Shown here: positions 16,181-24,551 of the stretch, one piece after another
How the letters are laid out: every line of letters begins with the position of its first letter
Position numbering within the stretch: position 1 is the first letter of the stretch
Assembly: GCF_014905555.1 (NCBI RefSeq)
Contig: NZ_BNGS01000001.1
Location: 806,001 to 870,000, forward strand
Direction: 5' to 3'
From: Streptomyces sp. Y2F8-2
GTDB lineage: Bacteria > Actinomycetota > Actinomycetes > Streptomycetales > Streptomycetaceae
Length of the DNA: 64,000 nt
Program-made: the position numbers and the translations under genes
The notes under the pieces: model-generated
The model's database searches: none
What the model was told of the DNA's origin: nothing
The model's input: only the letters and a program-made list of their open reading frames with translations

Positions 16181-18229
16181 TCAGGCGGCCAGGGGGATGG
16201 TGGGCCGGTCGCCGGGCACGGCGCCGAGCGCGGCCCAGTCGACCGGGGCGCCGGCCGTCCACAGCGTGCCGAGCGTGGTCAGCAGTCCGGCGGTTTCGGG
16301 AGTGCGGGCGCCGGGGTGCGGCAGCGACGAGAGGGCGGTGGTGCCCGGGGGCAGGTCGGAGCGTCGTTTGACGAGTCCGGTCAGGGCGGGGCCGGGGCCG
16401 GTCTCCAGGAGGACTCCGGGGGCGTCGGCGAGCAGGGTGGCGACGGCGTCGGAGAACCGCACGGTCTGCCGCAGGTGCCGGGCCCAGTAGTCGGGGTCCG
16501 TGGCCTGCTCGGCGGTGATCCAGGCACCGGTGACGCCGGAGACGAACCTCTCCGCGGGCGGGCGCAGGCCGATCCCGGCGGCGGCCTCGCGCAGCCGGTC
16601 CACGCAGCCGTCCATCATCCTGCTGTGGAAGGCGTGCGAGACGCGCAGGCGGCGGCCGGGCGTGCCGGCGCCGGCGAGCCTCTCCTCGACGCGCGCGATG
16701 GCCTCCTCGGTGCCGGCCAGCACGCACGAGTCGGGGGCGTTGACCGTGGCCAGGTCGGTGCCCTCGGTGAGACAGGGGGCGAGTGCGTGCTCGGGGAGCG
16801 GGACCGCGAGCATCGCCCCGGGCGGCGCCTGCTGCATCAGCCGGGCGCGCAGTGCCACGAAGCGCAGGGCGTCCGGGAGTTCCATGACCCCGGCCAGGGT
16901 GGCGGCGACGTACTCGCCGAGGCTGTGCCCGATCATCGCGGCGGGCCGCACGCCCAGCGCGATCAGGGTGCGGGCCAAGGCGTACTCCAGCGCGAACAGG
17001 GCGGGCTGTGCGGCCTCGGTCTGCCGGAGTCCGGCTCCCGTCGCGTCCTGGAGGACGGGGCGCAGGTCCATTCCGGCGGCGCTGTGCAGCAGGTCGAGGC
17101 AGCGGTCCAGTTCGGCGCGGAAGAGCGGGAGGTCGTGGGCGAGGGCGAGGCCCATGCGGCCGTACTGGGAGCCCTGGCCGGGGAAGACGAAGGCGATGGC
17201 GGGCGGTCGGCCGTCCGGCCGCTGCGGCGCTGCTCCCGGTCCCGTCGGCGCCCCTCGCCGTGCCGCCGGCGCCCCTCCCGGCCCCGTCGGCACTCCTCCC
17301 GTCACCGCCTGCCCAGCGGCCTGCCGGAGTTCATGCCGTGCCTTCTCCCGCTCCCGCTGCAGTGCCTTCGCCAGGTCCTCGTCGGTCTCCCCCACCGCGA
17401 AGGCGCGGTACGGGGGTACCGGCGCGGTCACCGCCACCACCCGGTGGGCCCCCGCCCTGACGTGCACCGTCCCGCCGGACGGCTCCTCCACCAGGAGGCC
17501 GCGGATCCGGGCGAGCAGCCGGTGCCGCTGGTCGGGGGCGCGGAAGTAGAAGTGGCCCCCGGGCAGGTGGACGGTCTCGAACGGCCCCTCGGTGTGCTCC
17601 CGCCAGTTCTCCACACGCAGGGTCTCGCGCTCCTGGTCGCCCGCGAAGACGGTGAGCGGGATCTGAAGGGGCGGGCCGGGCTCGAAGGGGTACGTCTCGA
17701 AGATCCGCAGGTCGGCGCGGAACGTGCCGAGCACCATGGCGCGCAGGGCGGCGTCCTCGTGCACCTGGGCGGGCAGGGCGCCCCAGCGTCGCTCGACCTC
17801 GGCGAGCAGTTCGTCGTCCGGGAGGGTGTGGACGGTCGTGGCGGCGCGCGGGTGGGGCGGGGGCGGGCTGGAGGACAGCAGCAGCCGGGTCGGCAGCGGC
17901 CGGCCCAGGCGGCGCAGCGCACGGGTCACCTCGAAGGCCACCAGTCCACCCAGGCTGTGACCGAAGAAGGCGAACGGGCGCTGCGGCTCCAGGACCGCGA
18001 CCACCGCGTCGACCAGCTCGGGCATGCCGGTGACGGGGGGCTCGGCGTGCCGCGCGGCACGGCCGGGGAGCTGGATGCCGTGGACCTCGAGCTCGGGCAG
18101 TTCGTCGCCGAAGCGGACGTACTCGCCGGGCGAACCCCCTGCGTGGGCGAAGCAGTACAGGTCCGCGACGGCGTCGGGGCGGCGGGTGCGGGTGACCAGC
18201 CACCGGCCGCGTGGCGTACCGGCGTTCAT
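16181..18229 (-). CDS. thioesterase-acyltransferase fusion (type II TE + malonyl-type AT)
   Basis: 682 residues. Domain 1 (about 10-250) is a type II thioesterase with nucleophile Ser92 in GHSLGG and His225 in GGHFYF. A charged helix (DEDLAKALQREREKARHEL) and a Gly/Ala/Pro linker (250-345) follow. Domain 2 (about 346-670) is a complete acyltransferase with GQGSQ (351-355), Ser436 in GHSLGEY, and HAFH (532-535), the signature of malonyl rather than methylmalonyl selectivity. The neighbouring KS protein has only a dead AT remnant, so this enzyme probably loads malonate onto its ACPs in trans while the TE removes stalled chains. ATG 18229 follows AAAGGAG. Confidence 0.9.
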   Translation of the reverse strand: MNAGTPRGRWLVTRTRRPDAVADLYCFAHAGGSPGEYVRFGDELPELEVHGIQLPGRAARHAEPPVTGMPELVDAVVAVLEPQRPFAFFGHSLGGLVAFEVTRALRRLGRPLPTRLLLSSSPPPPHPRAATTVHTLPDDELLAEVERRWGALPAQVHEDAALRAMVLGTFRADLRIFETYPFEPGPPLQIPLTVFAGDQERETLRVENWREHTEGPFETVHLPGGHFYFRAPDQRHRLLARIRGLLVEEPSGGTVHVRAGAHRVVAVTAPVPPYRAFAVGETDEDLAKALQREREKARHELRQAAGQAVTGGVPTGPGGAPAARRGAPTGPGAAPQRPDGRPPAIAFVFPGQGSQYGRMGLALAHDLPLFRAELDRCLDLLHSAAGMDLRPVLQDATGAGLRQTEAAQPALFALEYALARTLIALGVRPAAMIGHSLGEYVAATLAGVMELPDALRFVALRARLMQQAPPGAMLAVPLPEHALAPCLTEGTDLATVNAPDSCVLAGTEEAIARVEERLAGAGTPGRRLRVSHAFHSRMMDGCVDRLREAAAGIGLRPPAERFVSGVTGAWITAEQATDPDYWARHLRQTVRFSDAVATLLADAPGVLLETGPGPALTGLVKRRSDLPPGTTALSSLPHPGARTPETAGLLTTLGTLWTAGAPVDWAALGAVPGDRPTIPLAA

Positions 18230-18279
18230 GGGTGGTGCTCCTTTCGGGAGGCGGGGGCGGGGGCTCACGGCGGGGGCCG

Positions 18280-21087
18280 TCAGGCGACCGGGGCCGGTTC
18301 GGGTGTGCGCCCGCCGAGCCGGTCGGCGACCAGGGCCGCGAACTCGGCCGGGGTCTGCGCGTCGTACAGCACCGACGATTCCAGCTCCACCCCGAACGAC
18401 TCACGCGCCAACGCCAGCAACTGCGTCGCGACCAGCGAATCCCCACCCAGATCGAAGAACCCGGCATCCGGACCCACCGACTCCAGCCCCAACGTCCGGG
18501 CGAACAACTCCGACACCGCGGTCAGCGTGACCGGAACACCAGAGGCCGGCGGCACGGCGGCGGAGGACGCGGCGGCTGCTTCGACCAGGGCCGCGAACTC
18601 GGCCGGGGTCTGCGCGTCGTACAGCACCGACGACTCCAGCTCCACCCCGAACGACTCACGCGCCAACGCCAGCAACTGCGTCGCGACCAGCGAATCCCCA
18701 CCCAGATCGAAGAACCCGGCATCCGGACCCACCGACTCCAGCCCCAACGTCCGGGCGAACAACTCCGACACCGCGGCCAGCGTGACCGGAACACCAGAGG
18801 CCGGCGGCACGGCTGCGGTCGGGGCTTCCGGGGCCGGGGACGCCTCGGGCGTGGCGTCCGGGGAGGCGGGGGCCACTGGCTCCACGACGTAGCGCCGGCG
18901 CTCGAAGGGGTACGTCGGCAGTGGCACCTTGCGGCGCCGCCCGGATCCGTGCACGGCGCTCCAGTCGACGGACAGGCCGCCGAGCCACAGCCGGCCGAGG
19001 GCGGTCAGCAGGGCGGCGCGGGCGCCGAGCGCACCGGCCTCCTCGGGCAGGACCGGCAGCAGCGTGGTGCCGCGGTCCTCGGCCGACACGTCGGCGCCTG
19101 CCGTGCTGACCGGGATGCTCGGGTCGCGGCGGGTGACGTTGCTGCCGCCGTCGGCCTGGGCCCCGGGGTCGGCCCCGGCCCCGGCTCCGGCCCCGGTCAG
19201 GATGAGGCGCACCGCGTCCGCGACTGTGTACACCCCCGCCACGGTCTCGGCGACGAGCGCCCCGGTGCCGTGTCCCGCGACCGCCGCGGCACGGACGCCC
19301 CAGGACTGCCACAGCCGGCCCAGGGCCAGCTCGGTGGCGAAGACGTCGAGGGCTTCCGGGACCTCCGCGTCCGGGTCGGCGAGGGCCAGGCACTCCTCGA
19401 CGGTGCGCCGGAACAGGGGCTCCGCGCGCAGGTCGCGGGTGTCGGCGCGGGTCGCGGTGCCGGGGAAGAACAGGGTGACGGGGCCGGCGAAGACGGCGGC
19501 CGTGGAGTCGGTGAGGCGGCCGCGGTCCAGGCCGTCGAGGACGCGTACGGCGTCCGCGGGGCCGTCGACGACCGCGCAGCGGCGCACGGGCAGTTCGCGG
19601 CGGCCGGTCTGGAGGGTCCAGGCCACGTCGGGCAGCGCGAGTCCGGGGCGGTCGCGCAGGTGGGCGGCGAGCCGGTCGGTCAGCGTGTCGAGAGCCGTTT
19701 CGGTGCGGGCCGACAGGACGAGCAGCTGGGGTCCGGGCTCCGCCGCGCCCGGTTCGGGGCCGCTGCGCGCCGGCTCGGGTGCCTGTTCCAGGACCACGTG
19801 CGCGTTGGTGCCGCCGATACCGAAGGAGCTCACCCCGGCCCGGCGCGGGACGCCGCCGTCCGGGCGCCACTCGCGGACCTCGGTGACCACCTCGAAGGGG
19901 CTCGACGCGAAGTCGATCCCGGGGTTGGGCGCGGTGTAGTTCAGGCTCGGCGGCAGGACGCCGTGCTCCAGGGCGAGCACGGTCTTGATCAGCCCGGCTG
20001 CCCCGGCGGCCGCGTCGGTGTGCCCGATGTTGGTCTTCACCGCGCCGATGCCGCAGAACCCGGTGCGGTCGGTGTCCTCGCGGAACGCCCGGGTCAGGGC
20101 GGTGATCTCGATGGGGTCGCCGAGCGGGGTGGCCGTGCCGTGCGCCTCGACGTAGGTGACGGTGTCCGCGTCGACGCCCGCGACGAGTTGGGCCTCGCGG
20201 ATCACGGCGGCCTGTCCGGACACGCTGGGCGCGGTGAAGCCGACCCGGTCGGAGCCGTCGTTGTTGACCGCGGAGCCGCGCAGCACGGCACGGATCCGGT
20301 CGCCGTCGGCCCGCGCGTCGGCGAGCCGCTTGAGGACGACGATGCCGACGCCGTCCCCGCCCACCGTGCCGCCCGCGGCGGCGTCGAAGGTGCGGCAGAC
20401 GCCGTCCGCGGAGATGATCCCGCCCTCGATGTACGGGCTCTCCTTGGCCGGGACGCGCACCGCGACGCCTCCGGCGAGTGCCAGGTCGCAGTCGCCGGAC
20501 AGCAGCGCCTGCACAGCGGTGTGCACGGCGACCAGGGAGGTCGCGCAGGCGGCCTGCACCACGACGGCGGGGCCGCGCAGGCCCAGCTTGTAGGCGACGC
20601 GGGAGGCCAGGTAGTCGGGGGCGTTGGCGACCAGGATCTCCATGTCGGTCACGGAAGGCAGCTCGTCCCGGCGCTCCTTGAGCAACTGCGCGTACGCCGT
20701 GTCGGTGCTGCCCGCGTACACGCCGACGCGCCCGGAGTGCCGGTCCGGGTCCTGGCCCGCGTCCTCCAGCGCCTCGACCGCGCACTCCAGGAACACCCGG
20801 TGCTGCGGGTTGAGCAGGCGCGCCTCGCGCGGCGAGAAGCCGAAGTAGTCCGCGTCGAACCACTCGGGGTCCTTCAGCAGGCCGCGCGCGGGCGTGTACG
20901 CGCTGCCGCCGCGGGGCGCGGGACGGCGCGGGAAGCGGGTGACGGTCTCCCGTCCCCGCACGAGGTTGTGCCAGAACTCGTCGGCGTTCTCGGCTCCCGG
21001 GTACCGGCATGCCAGGCCGACGACGGCGACCAGGCCGTCGTCCTGCCCGGCGTCCGCCCCGGCGTCGTCGATGCGGTCACTCGCCAC
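18280..21087 (-). CDS. polyketide synthase: KS, inactive AT remnant, ACP, ACP
   Basis: 935 residues. The KS (about 18-435) has Cys181 (QAACATS), His316 (EAHGTA) and His356 (NIGHTDAAAG). An AT-derived stretch (about 535-640) retains LFFPG and GHGTG in place of GQGSQ and GHSLG, so the catalytic Ser is gone and most of the domain is deleted. The post-AT linker ends LPTYPFERRRY. Two ACPs follow with Ser799 and Ser884 in GGDSL, almost identical. There is no KR, DH or ER, so any product is an unreduced keto-acyl chain. The GTG start 21087 follows GGAGGG and overlaps the ACP gene by 11 bases, indicating coupling. Malonate probably comes from the TE-AT protein. Confidence 0.9.
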   Translation of the reverse strand: MASDRIDDAGADAGQDDGLVAVVGLACRYPGAENADEFWHNLVRGRETVTRFPRRPAPRGGSAYTPARGLLKDPEWFDADYFGFSPREARLLNPQHRVFLECAVEALEDAGQDPDRHSGRVGVYAGSTDTAYAQLLKERRDELPSVTDMEILVANAPDYLASRVAYKLGLRGPAVVVQAACATSLVAVHTAVQALLSGDCDLALAGGVAVRVPAKESPYIEGGIISADGVCRTFDAAAGGTVGGDGVGIVVLKRLADARADGDRIRAVLRGSAVNNDGSDRVGFTAPSVSGQAAVIREAQLVAGVDADTVTYVEAHGTATPLGDPIEITALTRAFREDTDRTGFCGIGAVKTNIGHTDAAAGAAGLIKTVLALEHGVLPPSLNYTAPNPGIDFASSPFEVVTEVREWRPDGGVPRRAGVSSFGIGGTNAHVVLEQAPEPARSGPEPGAAEPGPQLLVLSARTETALDTLTDRLAAHLRDRPGLALPDVAWTLQTGRRELPVRRCAVVDGPADAVRVLDGLDRGRLTDSTAAVFAGPVTLFFPGTATRADTRDLRAEPLFRRTVEECLALADPDAEVPEALDVFATELALGRLWQSWGVRAAAVAGHGTGALVAETVAGVYTVADAVRLILTGAGAGAGADPGAQADGGSNVTRRDPSIPVSTAGADVSAEDRGTTLLPVLPEEAGALGARAALLTALGRLWLGGLSVDWSAVHGSGRRRKVPLPTYPFERRRYVVEPVAPASPDATPEASPAPEAPTAAVPPASGVPVTLAAVSELFARTLGLESVGPDAGFFDLGGDSLVATQLLALARESFGVELESSVLYDAQTPAEFAALVEAAAASSAAVPPASGVPVTLTAVSELFARTLGLESVGPDAGFFDLGGDSLVATQLLALARESFGVELESSVLYDAQTPAEFAALVADRLGGRTPEPAPVA
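18328..18816 (-). repeat. tandem ACP-domain duplication, 255-base period
   Basis: Bases 18328-18561 and 18583-18816 are almost identical; I count about three differences, for example GATTCC against GACTCC. Each encodes one complete ACP. The offset is exactly 85 codons. Such identity implies recent duplication or ongoing gene conversion. Confidence 0.92.
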
Positions 21088-21427
21088 GGCCGGGCCCTCC
21101 GAGTCCGGTGCGGGCGCGGCGCGCCGCGAGCCGGGAGCGGCCGCCCCCGGGGCGTCGTGCCGTGCGGCCGAGCGGCTCCCCGGCGCCGCCGTCCCCGTCC
21201 AGGTGTGCGGCGAGCCCGCGCACCGTGGGGTACTGGAACAGGTCCACGAGCGGCGGGGCCGCGCCGAGGCGGGCGGTGATGCGGTCCTGCACCATGTGCA
21301 GCAGGACGGAGTGCCCGCCGAGGTCGAAGAAGTTGTCCTCGGCCCCCACCTCGGGCAGTTCGAGGACCTCGCACCAGATGCCGGCGAGGACACGCTCGGT
21401 GTCCGTGGCCGGGGGATGGGAAATCAC
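21077..21427 (-). CDS. acyl/peptidyl carrier protein
   Basis: 116 residues. A carrier domain (about 8-82) has the phosphopantetheine site in NFFDLGGHSVLLHMV, a form more like NRPS carriers than the GGDSL of the downstream ACPs. An Arg/Gly-rich tail (about 85-116) follows. It is the first gene of the minus-strand operon, followed with overlap by the KS gene. It may hold the starter, possibly an activated phenazine or aryl acid, while the KS protein's own ACPs hold malonate. GTG 21427 follows GGGGAG. Confidence 0.85.
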   Translation of the reverse strand: MISHPPATDTERVLAGIWCEVLELPEVGAEDNFFDLGGHSVLLHMVQDRITARLGAAPPLVDLFQYPTVRGLAAHLDGDGGAGEPLGRTARRPGGGRSRLAARRARTGLGGPGRGE

Positions 21428-21571
21428 CGGTCTTCTCCCCTGTGTCGCGCGGATGTCTTGCGCCGGATGACGGGGGACGGCCGTGGCTCCGAGGGCCGCG
21501 CCGCCGTGCGACTGACGCACATCCTCGGTTGAACGCGGTCCGTCATCGAAAGCATCGTCCGGCGGCCCTCT

Positions 21572-21590
21572 CCAGGAATTCCATTCCTGG
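21572..21590. promoter_or_regulatory. inverted repeat in divergent promoter region
   Basis: CCAGGAAT-TCC-ATTCCTGG is a perfect 8-bp inverted repeat with a 3-base centre, in the 328-base space between the divergent ACP and P450 genes. It has the size of a dimeric regulator's operator. The binding protein is unknown. Confidence 0.4.
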
Positions 21591-21667
21591 TCTCATGAGC
21601 GGTCTATAGAAGGCCCAAGGGACGTCGCCCCCATGCACGACCACGCGATTGACTCCTTCTCAGGAGG

Positions 21668-21696
21668 AACGATCCGGTGGGCAACTGCGGATCGTT
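21668..21696. promoter_or_regulatory. inverted repeat upstream of the first P450 gene
   Basis: AACGATCCG and CGGATCGTT form a perfect 9-bp inverted repeat separated by 11 bases, 59 bases before the P450 start codon. The half-sites are two helical turns apart, as in many operators. It could equally be a weak RNA hairpin in the leader. Confidence 0.4.
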
Positions 21697-21755
21697 GCCG
21701 ATGGTTGAAATAGGCCCGTACTGTTCCGGGCGCTGTCTTCCAGGGGAGGAAACTC

Positions 21756-22988
21756 ATGACCGCGCAGACCATGACCGGCAGGCAGTTGCCGGAGTTCCCG
21801 CTCCGCAGCGTCGAACGGCGCACGGACGCGGCGGAGGAGTACGCGAGGCTGGCGGCCGGGGCCCCGGTCACCCAGGTACGGCTGCCCAGCGGCCGCCCCG
21901 CATGGCTGATCGTGGGCTATCGGGAGGTGCGTACGGCGCTCACCGATCCGCGGTTCTCCCGGAACGAGGCGGTCCGCGACCCGGGCGGGCACCTGCTGGC
22001 CGTGGAGGCGGTCGGCACGTCGATACTCAACCTCGACCCGCCCGCCCACACCCGGTTGCGCCGCGTGGCCGCGCGCGGCTTCACCGAGGCGCGGATCGCC
22101 GCCCTGCGGCCCCGCATCACCGAGACGGTGGGTGAGCTCCTCGACGACCTGGCACAGCAGCACCCCGACCCCGTGGACCTGTGCGAGGGCTTCTGCAAGG
22201 TGCTGCCGGTGCGGGTCATCGGCGAGATCCTCGGGGTGCCGCCGGCCGACCGGTACCGGATCGAGAAGTGGCGCGACGGCCTCGACGCGCCGATCACCGG
22301 GAACGGCGCGCCGGACACCTCGGCACACGCCGAACTCCTCGAATACATCGACGAGTTGGTGGCCGAGCGGCGTGAGCGGCCGCAGGACGACCTGCTGAGC
22401 GTGCTGGCCCGGGCGGGCGAGGACGGTGAGGAGGAGGACGTCCTGACCGACCGGGAGATCGCCGCGCTGGGCGGCACCCTGCTGGTCGCCGGCTTCGAGA
22501 ACACCGTGGCGCAACTCGGCCTGGTGCTGCGGGAGGTGCTGACCGGACCGGACGGGCCGCGCGGCCTGCCGCAGGACGAGGAGGCGCTGGCGGCCGAGGT
22601 CGAGGAGCTGATCCGGCGGCTGCCGATCGGCGACTACGGCGGCACGCTGGCCCGCAAGGCGACCGAGGACGTCGAACTGGGCGGGGTGTCCGTCAAGGCC
22701 GGCGACATCGTGATCGCCGCGGTGCAGGCCGCCAACTTCGACCCGGAGGCCTTCGCCGACCCGCGCCGCCACGACCCGGTGCGCGACACCGTCGCCCACC
22801 ACCTGGCGTTCGGCTACGGGGTGCACCGCTGCCTCGGCGCTCCGGTGGCGCGGATCGAACTCCAGGAGTCCCTCAAGGCGTTGCGTGACCGGTTCCCCGG
22901 AATGCGGCTCGCCGTGCCGGCCGAGGAACTGCGTTTCCACGAGGCCGCGATCAACCGGCGTCTGGTGTCCCTTCCCGTCGTCTGGTGA
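21756..22988 (+). CDS. cytochrome P450 with unusual I-helix (Thr replaced by Asn)
   Basis: 410 residues with the haem-ligand loop FGYGVHRCLG, an ELIRR segment in the place of the ExxR helix, and an I-helix reading AGFENT (Asn249 where the proton-relay Thr is usual). It is a soluble bacterial class I P450 needing ferredoxin and reductase from elsewhere. The second P450 at 40118 is a close relative and keeps GFETT. The altered residue may change oxygen activation or reflect substrate-assisted catalysis. The ATG follows GGGAGG. It is divergent from the polyketide operon and ends at a hairpin shared with the opposite gene. Confidence 0.92.
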   Translation: MTAQTMTGRQLPEFPLRSVERRTDAAEEYARLAAGAPVTQVRLPSGRPAWLIVGYREVRTALTDPRFSRNEAVRDPGGHLLAVEAVGTSILNLDPPAHTRLRRVAARGFTEARIAALRPRITETVGELLDDLAQQHPDPVDLCEGFCKVLPVRVIGEILGVPPADRYRIEKWRDGLDAPITGNGAPDTSAHAELLEYIDELVAERRERPQDDLLSVLARAGEDGEEEDVLTDREIAALGGTLLVAGFENTVAQLGLVLREVLTGPDGPRGLPQDEEALAAEVEELIRRLPIGDYGGTLARKATEDVELGGVSVKAGDIVIAAVQAANFDPEAFADPRRHDPVRDTVAHHLAFGYGVHRCLGAPVARIELQESLKALRDRFPGMRLAVPAEELRFHEAAINRRLVSLPVVW

Positions 22989-23050
22989 TCACGCTCGTCA
23001 CCGATTCCGGTCCACGGAGAATTCGATGCCCGTCCGTGGCCGGTGAAATA

Positions 23051-23089
23051 CGGCGATGCCCGCCCCCCTGCCGGGGACGGGCATCGCCG
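23051..23089. terminator. bidirectional terminator between P450 and reductase genes
   Basis: The arms CGGCGATGCCCG and CGGGCATCGCCG (12 bp perfect, with CCCC/GGGG inside the loop) lie between the convergent genes ending at 22988 and 23106. Confidence 0.85.
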
Positions 23090-23105
23090 CTTGCGCATCC
23101 GCGGG

Positions 23106-24551
23106 TCATCCGCGAATGACGCCTTTGGTCCGCATCAGGAAATGCGCGAGATAGCCGTCGTGCGGAATTCCGGTGTCGGTCCAGTACGTGGGATGGTCGC
23201 CGATGTACACGTTCGCGATGCTCGGCTCGTCGAGGAACGCGTCGATCAGTTCGGTGTCCTGCGTGTACGCGCCGAGGATCAGCGTGTCGCGCAGGGGGGC
23301 CACGCCCTGCGCGCGCGACCAGGGGGCCACCCACACGCAGGGGAAGGGCAGTTCGGTGCCGGCGCGGTCGTCGTCGGCGCTGTCGAGCTGGTGGACGACG
23401 GGGCGGAGCACCGCACTGCCGTCGCCCAGTTCCTCGACGAAGCCGTCGCCGCCGAGGTGGCAGCGGGCGTCCCCGGCGCGGTCCCGTACGTACTTCTCCA
23501 GGGCGCGCGCGGCGACCGCGGACTGCACCGGCAGGACCGCGTTCTCGTCCTCGGGCGGCAGGGCGGGCAGCGCCGCGAGCCGCTCGGCGATCGCCTCGGC
23601 GACCGGGGTCGGGTCGCCCTCGACCAGGACGGCCGTCGCGTTGACGCAGCCGGTGCCGCCGTGATGGGCGATGGAGTCGACCACGGTGTCCAGGTGGGCG
23701 CGCCAGTCGGTGTCCGCGGTCAGCAGGATCTTGGACCGGCCGGGGGTCAGCGGCAGTACGGCCGGATCGTCGGCGTACTGGCGGATGACCTCGTCGCTTC
23801 CGTACGCGAGGTCGGCGCCGCTCAGCAGCGCCTCGGCGGCGGCGTGGTCGGTGGGCAGCAGCACCACCTGGTCCTCGCCGAACCCCGCCATGCGCAGCGC
23901 GCTCACCAGGCGGTGCGGGGTGAACGGCTCACGGCGTGAGGGGCGTACGGCGACGCGGTAGCCGAGGGCCAGGGCCTCGGGCCACAGGGTGTGCGTCCCG
24001 GGGTGGTTGCCGGCGGCGTGCACGGCGAACACCTCGCCCCTGCGGGTCCACACGGCGCGCCCGGAGCGGGTCAGCGGGTCGCGCCAGTCCCCGACCGCGC
24101 CGTGCGGGCGGGCGTGCTGGAGGCCGCGGTGGAGCTGGGCGGTGCGGTGCAGCGCGGTGCGGGTGGCGGCGCGTACCACCGTCAGGGGAACGCCGGAGAC
24201 CCGGCTGACCGCGTGCTCGTAGTCGTCGACGGTGAGGCCGCCGATGGTCTCGGTGGCGAAGATGCGTCCGGCGCGCACGATCGCCGCGATCCGCTCGTCC
24301 GCGGGCAGCGGCCGGGCGCGGCGCAGCGCGGCCATGGCCCGGTCGACGTAGACGGCCGGGGCGAGGGAGAGCTCGGCCACCGGCTGACCGGAGACGTCGG
24401 CGACCGGGGCGCGGCTGCGGGAGCGGTACGGCCCCGAGGGGCCGAGGACGTCCAGCTGGATCGGTCCGCCGTCCGGCGCCGGCGCTCCAGGCTCCGCCGC
24501 CAGGGCCGTCGCGGGCGCGGGTGCCGTCGTCCGGGCGGGTGCGGTCGTCAT
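23106..24551 (-). CDS. aldehyde-dehydrogenase-fold acyl reductase, EhpG-like
   Basis: 481 residues of the aldehyde dehydrogenase/LuxC fold. The nucleophile Cys is in HHGGTGCVNATAV, and an NAD(P)-side motif (AVHAAGNHPGTH) precedes it. The first 45 residues are low-complexity Ala/Pro/Thr. Its start overlaps the stop of the ligase gene (TGATG), a tight pairing as seen for EhpF and EhpG in the griseoluteic acid pathway of Pantoea, where an adenylated phenazine carboxyl is reduced to an aldehyde. The same role is inferred here: NAD(P)H reduction of a phenazine carboxylate activated by its partner. Confidence 0.8.
   Translation of the reverse strand: MTTAPARTTAPAPATALAAEPGAPAPDGGPIQLDVLGPSGPYRSRSRAPVADVSGQPVAELSLAPAVYVDRAMAALRRARPLPADERIAAIVRAGRIFATETIGGLTVDDYEHAVSRVSGVPLTVVRAATRTALHRTAQLHRGLQHARPHGAVGDWRDPLTRSGRAVWTRRGEVFAVHAAGNHPGTHTLWPEALALGYRVAVRPSRREPFTPHRLVSALRMAGFGEDQVVLLPTDHAAAEALLSGADLAYGSDEVIRQYADDPAVLPLTPGRSKILLTADTDWRAHLDTVVDSIAHHGGTGCVNATAVLVEGDPTPVAEAIAERLAALPALPPEDENAVLPVQSAVAARALEKYVRDRAGDARCHLGGDGFVEELGDGSAVLRPVVHQLDSADDDRAGTELPFPCVWVAPWSRAQGVAPLRDTLILGAYTQDTELIDAFLDEPSIANVYIGDHPTYWTDTGIPHDGYLAHFLMRTKGVIRG

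Noticed and set aside
21677..22135. Frame starting at GTG 21677 behind AGGAGG as a leader gene of the P450
   Set aside because: It runs into the P450 gene in the wrong frame with no domain; the AGGAGG may be chance or part of the inverted repeat region.
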